50,082 nt of DNA from an uncultured Lachnospiraceae bacterium. GTDB lineage: Bacteria; Bacillota; Clostridia; Lachnospirales; Lachnospiraceae. The translations under genes and the position numbers were made by a program. This document shows, piece after piece, positions 8,379 to 14,514 of the stretch (its first letter is position 1; every line of letters starts with the position of its first letter). Under the pieces are notes generated by a model. That model saw only the letters and a list, made by a program, of their open reading frames with translations. It ran no database searches and was not told the DNA's origin. Location of the stretch: assembly GCA_910588865.1 (NCBI GenBank), contig CAJUSJ010000021.1, positions 1 through 50,082 on the forward strand. The letters run 5' to 3'.

Positions 8379-10574
8379 TTATCGGGCTCCAGAACTTTCG
8401 GTGGTCTCAGGCTCCTGGGAACTGGTTTCGCCTTCCCCGGTCTCCTCGCCGCTCTCAGATTCTTCCGTCTCTTCGGAAGCCGCCGGAAGAGTCTGCGCCC
8501 CTGCCTCTGTCTCGGACAGAAGATCCGGAAGTCCTGACGGCAGCGGCGACCCATCCTCATCGGTCTCCTCTGGCACATACTCTTCTGTCTCGTAGGTTTT
8601 TGTGGCTTTGGTCTCCTCATCTTCCCCGCTGCCGTTGATGCCCTCATTGCCTACCGCCGGCTCCGGAAGCTGAGGATTCCCTTCGGATTCCACCCCGTCG
8701 GGAAATATATTTAAATAAGGAAGAATCTCACCCATTATCTGGGAAAATACCTGGCTGGCGTAGGTGCTGTGGGCCTGACTCTCTGTATTTGGCTCATCAA
8801 TCACCACGTAGACCAGAACCTCCGGATGTTCCACCGGGGCAAAGCCGCAGAAGGATACCACATAGTCTTCTTTGTTTCGGCCCATCTTCTCCGCTGTGCC
8901 GGTTTTTCCGCCTACCTGATAGCCTTCAACCTGGGCCGCCTTTCCGGTTCCCTCCGCGACCGTGCGTCTTAAGGCCTCCCTGAGGAACCGGCTGGTAGAG
9001 TCGGATACGGTCTCCCGCACCAGGACGCTCCCCTTTTTCTCCACCACTGCCCCGTGTTCGTTGAGCACCTGCTTCACCACATGGGGTTCATAATAGGCTC
9101 CCCCGTTGATGACAGAGGCGAAAGCCGCCGCCATCTGCACCATGGTGCAGTTGAAATTCTGTCCAAAGCCATTGGTGGCAAGGCTGGTGGGATCCATGTT
9201 GTCAACCCGGTATACGAGGGAAGCCGCGTCAGCCTCACCTGGAAGATCAATGCCTGTCTTGGAACCGAAATTGAACATGTCCTGGTATTTCTTGAATATG
9301 GTCTTTCCCTCCATGGCAGCCATATGCATCATGGCGTCATTGCAGGATACGATCAGGGTCTCTTCCAGTGTCATATCTCCGTGACCGCCTTTTAAGCGGG
9401 CGGTGCAGCCGATATCATGGCCTCCTATAAGCTCAAACCCGTCGCAGTCAAAATGGGTGGTGGTCTGAAAAATATTCTCCTCCAGCCCTGTGGCCACGGT
9501 CAGCACCTTGGCGGGGGAACCTGGTTCAAAGGTATCGCTGACACAGAAATTACGCCACATCTGGCTTAAGGCCGCGACCTTGTCACTGTCGCTCATGTCG
9601 TCGATCTCTTCCTGGGTATAAAGGAGGCTGAGATCCCTGGGATTATTCAAGTCATATTTGGAATTGCTGCCCATGGCCAGGATCTCCCCATTGCCCGGGT
9701 CCATGACAATAACGCCTATATGCTTGCTGCCCATGGTGCTCTCCCACTCTTCAATCTTCTTCTCCACGATCTGCTGGATATAGATGTCTATGGTGGACAT
9801 TACGGTGTTGCCGTTTTGCGGGGGCTTGATCACGGCCTCCAGATCCGTGTCATCGTTGAGGTATCCGTATTCCCGTCCATTGACTCCTATGAGCGTGCTG
9901 TTATAATACTGTTCGATCCCTCCGTTTCCCTCGCTTCCGTCACTGGAGGTAAAGCCGATGACGCCGCAGGCTAAGGAATTGTAGGGGTAGATCCTCTTAT
10001 ATTCATCCTCAAACCAGACTCCTCTCACCCTCTGGCTGACTCCGCTATTGTAATTGGCCTCATTGACAGACTTTTGCACAGCCTCAAAGGCCTCCTTTTT
10101 GTCGTAAGTAAGCTTTCGCTCATACCTGAGATACCGGGATTCCCGGTTGTCATTTATGACCTCTAAAAGCTCATTGCGGTCATACCCGAAGACCTCAACA
10201 AGGGCATTGACCGTGGGATTCAAAAAAAGCTCCTCCTTTTCATAGATCTGAACCGGGTCAATGATCAAGTTGTAGACTTTGTCGCTGGTGGCCAGACATG
10301 TGCCGTTGCGGTCCACAATGTCTCCTCTCCGGTAAGGGATCACCCGGCTGTCGTAGGTGGAGCGCTGGGAGAGAACGATCCTGGTGTACTCTGTGTTGTT
10401 TTCATCGATAATACGGTAAAGAGTCACAACTAACGCAAACAAAGCCAGCATGATCACGAGGACCGTGACAGCCAGCTTTTCCTGCATATGCCTTGCGAAT
10501 ACCTTTTTGTTGGCCGGCTGCTTTGACGGCCCCCCATGCCCCCTGTTTCCATTAATAGTTCGGGATATCTTCAT
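8379..10574 (-). CDS. Class B penicillin-binding protein with long acidic tail, first of a tandem pair
   Basis: Likely septal transpeptidase partner of FtsW. The 731 residues contain a basic cytoplasmic start, one membrane segment (about 34-54), the dimerisation domain starting RRGDIVDRNGTCLAT, and a transpeptidase domain with S353-P-A-K356, S410-C-N412 and K557-T-G-T560. Residues from about 627 to the end form a low-complexity tail rich in Glu, Thr, Ser and Pro. The tail is unlike the PASTA domains of SpoVD and is presumably disordered outside the membrane. The gene overlaps the FtsL-like gene by 23 bases, which fits coupled production of an FtsL-PBP complex and favours an FtsI/PbpB role over SpoVD. 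Confidence 0.92.
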   Translation of the reverse strand: MKISRTINGNRGHGGPSKQPANKKVFARHMQEKLAVTVLVIMLALFALVVTLYRIIDENNTEYTRIVLSQRSTYDSRVIPYRRGDIVDRNGTCLATSDKVYNLIIDPVQIYEKEELFLNPTVNALVEVFGYDRNELLEVINDNRESRYLRYERKLTYDKKEAFEAVQKSVNEANYNSGVSQRVRGVWFEDEYKRIYPYNSLACGVIGFTSSDGSEGNGGIEQYYNSTLIGVNGREYGYLNDDTDLEAVIKPPQNGNTVMSTIDIYIQQIVEKKIEEWESTMGSKHIGVIVMDPGNGEILAMGSNSKYDLNNPRDLSLLYTQEEIDDMSDSDKVAALSQMWRNFCVSDTFEPGSPAKVLTVATGLEENIFQTTTHFDCDGFELIGGHDIGCTARLKGGHGDMTLEETLIVSCNDAMMHMAAMEGKTIFKKYQDMFNFGSKTGIDLPGEADAASLVYRVDNMDPTSLATNGFGQNFNCTMVQMAAAFASVINGGAYYEPHVVKQVLNEHGAVVEKKGSVLVRETVSDSTSRFLREALRRTVAEGTGKAAQVEGYQVGGKTGTAEKMGRNKEDYVVSFCGFAPVEHPEVLVYVVIDEPNTESQAHSTYASQVFSQIMGEILPYLNIFPDGVESEGNPQLPEPAVGNEGINGSGEDEETKATKTYETEEYVPEETDEDGSPLPSGLPDLLSETEAGAQTLPAASEETEESESGEETGEGETSSQEPETTESSGAR

Positions 10575-11022
10575 ACTGCCTTACATACTCGCTTTCTGTC
10601 TGTTGATATAGGAGAACCTGATCCTTGTTCGCGTAGACCATGCCCAGCTCCTCTGTCGCCACTTTATACACATAGTCAAGATCCACCGCTGTGTTGATCC
10701 TCGTCTCCAGGGTATCATTCTCATCCTTCAGCGCGTCCAGCTCCAGCTCCAGGTCTTTGATGTGGTCCATACGGCTGGTCATGTCTGATCTCACCTGCAG
10801 GTAATTGACACAGATAAGCAACGTGCAGCAGGAAGCGATCGTCAGGACCACCAGGTAGGGAAGATCGATCTGAAGCGCTTTTTCCTGATTTCTTCTCACT
10901 TGGTAATGTGACTTGCGTTTTTTCTCTTTGGCAGGTCCCGAAGGAGCCTTCTTGGGCTCCGCTTTCCTCACCGCGTTGCCATATATGTATGCCGGTCTGC
11001 TGCTTTTTTTCTTTTCCGCCAT
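10552..11022 (-). CDS. ftsL: FtsL/DivIC-like division protein
   Basis: Small bitopic divisome scaffold. The 156-residue protein has a long basic cytoplasmic region (residues 1-50, rich in Lys and Arg), a single membrane helix (about 54-75, LVVLTIASCCTLLICVNYL) and an extracellular coiled coil (HIKDLELELDALKDENDTLE) of the leucine-zipper type expected for FtsL. FtsL sequences are poorly conserved, so the name rests on this layout and on its standard place between rsmH and the PBP genes. Start ATG at 11022 has a GGGGAAG site. Confidence 0.82.
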   Translation of the reverse strand: MAEKKKSSRPAYIYGNAVRKAEPKKAPSGPAKEKKRKSHYQVRRNQEKALQIDLPYLVVLTIASCCTLLICVNYLQVRSDMTSRMDHIKDLELELDALKDENDTLETRINTAVDLDYVYKVATEELGMVYANKDQVLLYQQTESEYVRQYEDIPNY

Positions 11023-11039
11023 ATTGGTCTTCCCCCTTT

Positions 11040-11984
11040 TTAACTTTGCGTTCCCCGCTGAAAAACACGGAGCTTCGAACTTTTTGAGCGCTTGTTGTTG
11101 TTGATCTCAGCCTGCTGGGGCAGGATAGGCTTTCTTGTCACAACCTGTCCCCTGCTCTTTTTTCCGCACACGCACACCAGAAAATCGGGAGGGCAGACGC
11201 AGGGATTCGCGTTGTCCCGAAAACGGTTCTTGACGATTCTGTCTTCTAGGGAGTGAAAGGTAATGACGCTGAGACGCCCTCCGGGATTGAGCAGGTCGAT
11301 CATGGTATCCACCGTGTTTTCCAGAACCTCCAGCTCCCGGTTCACCTCTATTCGGACAGCCTGGAACGTTCTCTTAGCAGGGTGTCCGCCCACGGCCCGC
11401 AGCTTCATGGGAATGGCTGCCTTGATGATCTCAATCAGTTCCCCTGTGGTCTCGATCCTTTTCTTCTCCCTGGCGGCAACAATATGTTTCGCGATGTTTG
11501 CCGCGAACCGTTCTTCGCCGTAATCCCGTATGACCCGGCAAAGCTCCGCCTGGCTGTAATCATTGATCACCTTGGCCGCGGTCAGCTCACGCTGCCGGTC
11601 CATACGCATGTCAAGTGGAGCATCCTCCCGGTAGGTGAAGCCTCTCGCGGGATTATCCAGCTGGTAGGAGGAGACTCCCAGATCCAGACAGATTCCATCC
11701 ACTCCCCTGACTCCAAGTTCTCCCAGCACGGAACGGATGTCCTCGTAATTGCTCTTTACTACAGTCACTTTATCTATATGGTATTTAAGCCGCTCCCGGG
11801 CCGCCTCAATGGCCTCGCTGTCCTGGTCAATGCCGATGAGCCGCCCTTTTTCTCCCAGGCGTTCGCAGATTTCCAGGGCATGTCCTCCGCCTCCCAGGGT
11901 TCCATCTACATAGATGCCGTCAGGCCGGACATTTAAGCTGTCCACGGTTTCCTTAAGCAGTACAGATTTGTGTTCAAATATCAT
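11040..11984 (-). CDS. rsmH: 16S rRNA (cytosine1402-N4)-methyltransferase RsmH (MraW)
   Basis: SAM-dependent methyltransferase acting on C1402 of 16S rRNA near the P site. The 314-residue protein has the SAM-binding signature YVDGTLGGGGHALEI, DQDSEAIEAAR, the LDLGVSSYQLDNPARGFTY block and the late VITFHSLEDRIVK motif, all diagnostic for the family. Its ATG at 11984 overlaps the mraZ stop codon (ATGA), so it is coupled to mraZ as in most bacteria. Confidence 0.97.
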   Translation of the reverse strand: MIFEHKSVLLKETVDSLNVRPDGIYVDGTLGGGGHALEICERLGEKGRLIGIDQDSEAIEAARERLKYHIDKVTVVKSNYEDIRSVLGELGVRGVDGICLDLGVSSYQLDNPARGFTYREDAPLDMRMDRQRELTAAKVINDYSQAELCRVIRDYGEERFAANIAKHIVAAREKKRIETTGELIEIIKAAIPMKLRAVGGHPAKRTFQAVRIEVNRELEVLENTVDTMIDLLNPGGRLSVITFHSLEDRIVKNRFRDNANPCVCPPDFLVCVCGKKSRGQVVTRKPILPQQAEINNNKRSKSSKLRVFQRGTQS

Positions 11985-12406
11985 ATCTCAAAACCTTCCA
12001 TGCTCTCGGCAATCTCATCCATGTCGTCATATACATTGGCTGACATCCAGGATTCCTTGCTCCAGATTTCGATTCGGTTTCCCACGCCCACCATGACCGC
12101 GTCTTTTCCGATACCGGCAAATTCCCGAAGCACAGCCGGGAGAAGGATCCTCCCCTGCTTGTCTACTTCGCAGAGAGCGGCTCCTGCCAGGAAAAAACGG
12201 TTGATCTTACGGGCGTTGGCGTTGGTGAGAGGCAGTTTCTTCAATTTTTCTTCCAGGATCTTCCACTCGGTGTTTTCATACACGAAAAGACAGCCATCCA
12301 GACCCTTCGTAACCACGAATTCATCTCCCAGCTGCTCCCGAAACTTGGAGGGAACAATCAATCGTCCCTTTGCGTCTACTGTATGATTGTATTCACCCAT
12401 GAACAT
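11981..12406 (-). CDS. mraZ: Transcriptional regulator MraZ
   Basis: AbrB-fold DNA-binding protein that forms ring oligomers and controls its own dcw operon. The protein (141 residues from the chosen start) carries the two repeated swapped-hairpin units. The first begins FMGEYNHTVDAKGRLIVPSK and the second has CEVDKQGRILLPAVLREFAG, with the usual D-x-K/Q-G-R core in both. I use the ATG at 12406, the typical MFMGEY start, because AGGTGA lies seven bases upstream. An in-frame TTG two codons earlier falls between that site and the ATG. Its likely operator lies at 12436-12481. Confidence 0.95.
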   Translation of the reverse strand: MFMGEYNHTVDAKGRLIVPSKFREQLGDEFVVTKGLDGCLFVYENTEWKILEEKLKKLPLTNANARKINRFFLAGAALCEVDKQGRILLPAVLREFAGIGKDAVMVGVGNRIEIWSKESWMSANVYDDMDEIAESMEGFEI

Positions 12407-12435
12407 ATGCAATCACCTGTTGTTTTTCTTTGGAA

Positions 12436-12481
12436 CCACTTATATACCACTTTAAACCACTTTATACCACTTTCCTCCACC
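12436..12481 (-). promoter_or_regulatory. Phased GTGG direct repeats, probable MraZ operator
   Basis: Five direct repeats read GTGG on the minus strand; their plus-strand cores are at 12436, 12447, 12457, 12467 and 12477, so the spacing is 11, 10, 10 and 10 bases. Three have the form AAAGTGG or close to it. They lie between the promoter and the mraZ ribosome site. MraZ is known to bind short direct repeats with a 10-base period upstream of mraZ (TGGG type in E. coli, AAAGTG type in Mollicutes). Repeats are seen directly; binding is inferred. Confidence 0.75.
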
Positions 12482-12491
12482 ATCTACCTCA

Positions 12492-12520
12492 ATTTTAGTA
12501 CAAACCAGTTGAAATAGCAA
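12492..12520 (-). promoter_or_regulatory. Main dcw (mraZ) promoter
   Basis: Minus-strand TTGCTA (12515-12520), 17 bases, TAAAAT (12492-12497), followed at once by the GTGG repeat array. Transcription would begin at about 12485, so a protein on the repeats would block initiation or early elongation. Confidence 0.7.
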
Positions 12521-12557
12521 GGAAAAAATAAAAAAATTACATCCTCAATATAACGAC

Positions 12558-12600
12558 AAAAAGGACAGCTGCCGCGGCTGCTGACAACTGTCCTTTTTTT
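12558..12600 (-). terminator. Rho-independent terminator after the Spo0E-like gene
   Basis: An inverted repeat AAAAGGACAG / CTGTCCTTTT with a GC-rich loop and T-runs on both strands. It lies 25 bases past the stop of the Spo0E-like gene and separates that transcript from the mraZ promoter. Confidence 0.8.
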
Positions 12601-12624
12601 ACTGTTCCCTTATTCGTTTATCTC

Positions 12625-12780
12625 TTAGTAGCCTGCCATGATGTATTTCTCAATAAGAGCATCCAGCCTGACACTGTTTTTATAAATCTCCTCATATTCC
12701 CGGCCTTCATCAATACTCTTATTCAGGATAAGTCTCTCGGACTCAATTTCCTTAATCAGATCTTCTTTGGAATCGTTCAT
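12625..12780 (-). CDS. Spo0E-like aspartyl-phosphate phosphatase (51 residues)
   Basis: Short gene starting MNDSKEDLIKEIESERLILN and ending in EKYIMAGY. The Spo0E family consists of two-helix proteins of roughly 50-90 residues that dephosphorylate Spo0A~P or related response regulators. Their hallmark is a C-terminal S-x-x-L-D-x-L-I-x-x-Y block, present here as SVRLDALIEKY, with a first amphipathic helix before it. The ATG at 12780 has AGGAGA six to seven bases upstream, and a terminator follows the stop. The expected role is to restrain entry into sporulation. The long upstream region with a promoter and Spo0A-box-like sites suggests feedback control. The family call rests on one short motif plus size and helix layout. 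Confidence 0.75.
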   Translation of the reverse strand: MNDSKEDLIKEIESERLILNKSIDEGREYEEIYKNSVRLDALIEKYIMAGY

Positions 12781-13190
12781 TAAAATTCTCCTATCGCGAA
12801 AGTCTTCTGTGCTCCCACAGTTTAATCAATATCAACGCGGATGCGGGTATTCAGAATAGATCTTTGTCCTGAAACCCACATCTGCCGTAACTATCTGCCA
12901 CTGAAAAAGGAGAGTTTTTACTTTGGCAGGACAGGCGGCAGCCGCCATCTACGACTCTCCCATAGACGACAACCCTGCCGGTCCGCGGATTCGCTGCTTT
13001 TTATCTGACAAATCCAGATTTTTACATTACGGTTCACAAAACCTGTGAACGTAACCCCGCCCGCTTATGGAGTGAACCGCGACGTTTTTACCTTTCTGTC
13101 CGGCATCTGGCTGCGCAGCCCAGATGATCCGGTAATTGTGCAGACCGTCTGCTTCTGCTAAAAGACGAGATATCACAATCCCTTCAAGGC
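12781..13190 (-). ncRNA. Hairpin-dense leader or small RNA upstream of the Spo0E-like gene
   Basis: About 410 bases without a convincing gene, between a good minus-strand promoter and the Spo0E-like start. Visible helices (plus coordinates) are GGCAGG 12925-12930 with CCTGCC 12974-12979, enclosing a GGCGG/CCGCC hairpin; GGAGAGT 12909-12915 with ACTCTCC 12954-12960, which crosses the former and would form a pseudoknot or alternative fold; a strong ATCTGG/CCAGAT hairpin near 13105-13126; and the palindrome at 13027-13054. I do not recognise a known riboswitch, 6S RNA, tmRNA, SRP RNA or RNase P RNA. It could be a regulatory leader, a free sRNA, or an accumulation of intergenic repeats. Confidence 0.35.
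13027..13079. repeat. Palindromic repeat containing TTACGGTTCAC
   Basis: TTACGGTTCACA (13027-13038) pairs with TGTGAACGTAA (13044-13054) with one bulged G. Its CGGTTCAC can alternatively pair with GTGAACCG at 13072-13079. The same TTACGGTTCAC and GGTTCACTCC strings occur in the palindrome at 33371-33439, so this looks like a dispersed intergenic repeat family. Confidence 0.55.
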
Positions 13191-13197
13191 TGCCTCC

Positions 13198-13226
13198 ATT
13201 TTACCCCTAAATAACCTAAAAATCAA
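13198..13226 (-). promoter_or_regulatory. Promoter for the leader/Spo0E-like transcript
   Basis: Minus-strand TTGATT (13221-13226), 17 bases, TAAAAT (13198-13203): a strong sigma-A match. It points toward the Spo0E-like gene about 410 bases away, with Spo0A-box-like sites directly upstream. Confidence 0.6.
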
Positions 13227-13231
13227 TGTAA

Positions 13232-13292
13232 TTCGACCGACATATTCCGTCAAAATTCGACATTTCGTACCATATAGGTATATTTTTCGACC
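13232..13292 (-). promoter_or_regulatory. Cluster of Spo0A-box-like sites
   Basis: The Spo0A box is TGTCGAA. On the minus strand there is one exact copy (13256-13262) and two GGTCGAA near-copies (13232-13238 and 13286-13292). They lie just upstream of the -35 at 13221-13226, the arrangement used at Spo0A-activated sigma-A promoters. Sites are seen; binding is inferred. The cluster is also about 120-180 bases upstream of ychF. Confidence 0.5.
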
Positions 13293-13411
13293 TGTTTTGC
13301 CAGACCTATGGGAATTCCCGGTCATTCCCCCTTTTATTTCCATACTTTCTATGTTATGATACAAGGGTTGAAAAATTACGAGATCCAATTAAAATTAAGG
13401 AAGGTAATCAT

Positions 13412-14509
13412 ATGAAATTAGGTATTGTAGGCCTGCCCAATGTGGGCAAAAGTACATTGTTTAACTCTCTGACAAAAGCAGGCGCCGAGTCAGCCAACTA
13501 TCCGTTCTGCACCATTGACCCCAACATCGGCGTGGTGCCGGTTCCTGACCACCGCTTAAAGCTTCTGGGTGATTTCTATCACTCAAAAAAAGTCACCCCC
13601 GCTGTCATCGAGTTTGTGGATATCGCGGGGCTGGTGAAAGGAGCCTCCAAGGGAGAGGGGCTTGGCAACCAGTTTCTGTCCAACATCAGGGAGGTAGATG
13701 CCATTGTCCATGTGGTGCGTTGTTTTGAGGATTCCAACGTGATTCACGTAGATGGGTCCGTTGACCCTCTAAGAGATATTGAGACAATTAACCTGGAGCT
13801 GATCTTCTCGGATATCGAGATCTTGGAGCGCCGCGTCGCCAAGACCTCTAAAAGCGCTTTCAATGACAAGTCCCTGGCCAAAGAGGTGGAGATCTTAAAA
13901 GCGCTGAAAGCTCATCTGGAGGAGGGACTGCTGGCCAGCAGCTTTTCCTGTGAGGATGAGGATCAGCAGGCCTTTGTGGCATCCTTAAACCTTCTCACCT
14001 GGAAGCCGGTGATCTTTGCCGCTAATGTAGGGGAAGATGACCTTCCCGACGACGGCGCTTCCAACAGCTATGTGGCCTCTGTCAGAAGCTTTGCCGCTGA
14101 CACGGGTTCTCAGGTGTTCGTTATCTGCGCCCAGATCGAGCAGGAGATCGCTGAGCTGGACGATGAGGAGAAAGCCATGTTCTTAGAAGATCTTGGACTA
14201 AAAGAATCGGGCCTGGAGAAGCTTATCGCTGCCAGCTACAGCCTTCTGGGACTTCTCAGCTTTCTCACCTCCGGCGAGGATGAGACCAGGGCCTGGACCA
14301 TCAAGGTAGGTACCAAGGCCCCCCAGGCGGCAGGCAAGATCCACTCGGACTTTGAGAGAGGCTTTATCCGCGCGGAGGTGGTGAACTATCAGGATCTTTT
14401 GGACTGCGGTGCCTATTCTGCCGCCAGGGATAAGGGACTTATCCGGCTTGAGGGAAAAGACTATGTGGTTCAGGACGGGGATGTGATCCTGTTCCGCTTT
14501 AATGTGTAG
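13412..14509 (+). CDS. ychF: Redox-regulated ATPase YchF (Obg-related)
   Basis: Ribosome-associated P-loop NTPase that prefers ATP to GTP. The 365-residue protein shows the G1 loop GLPNVGKST (residues 7-15), the switch region FVDIAGLVKGASKGEGLGN, the altered G4-position AANVGEDDL that explains the ATP preference in this family, and a C-terminal TGS domain (residues about 280-365, ending DVILFRFNV). GGAAGG precedes the ATG. A weak promoter with TATGAT at 13355-13360 lies upstream. It converges on addA with only five bases between stop codons. Confidence 0.96.
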   Translation: MKLGIVGLPNVGKSTLFNSLTKAGAESANYPFCTIDPNIGVVPVPDHRLKLLGDFYHSKKVTPAVIEFVDIAGLVKGASKGEGLGNQFLSNIREVDAIVHVVRCFEDSNVIHVDGSVDPLRDIETINLELIFSDIEILERRVAKTSKSAFNDKSLAKEVEILKALKAHLEEGLLASSFSCEDEDQQAFVASLNLLTWKPVIFAANVGEDDLPDDGASNSYVASVRSFAADTGSQVFVICAQIEQEIAELDDEEKAMFLEDLGLKESGLEKLIAASYSLLGLLSFLTSGEDETRAWTIKVGTKAPQAAGKIHSDFERGFIRAEVVNYQDLLDCGAYSAARDKGLIRLEGKDYVVQDGDVILFRFNV

Positions 14510-14514
14510 TAATC

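Noticed and set aside
12781..13190. Known structured RNAs (RNase P, tmRNA, SRP RNA, 6S, T-box, c-di-GMP riboswitch)
   Set aside because: None of their conserved cores was found on either strand by eye, so the segment is reported only as an unknown structured region.
13173..13388. 71-residue minus-strand reading frame upstream of ychF
   Set aside because: It overlaps the candidate promoter and Spo0A-box cluster, has no ribosome site worth noting and no recognisable motif.
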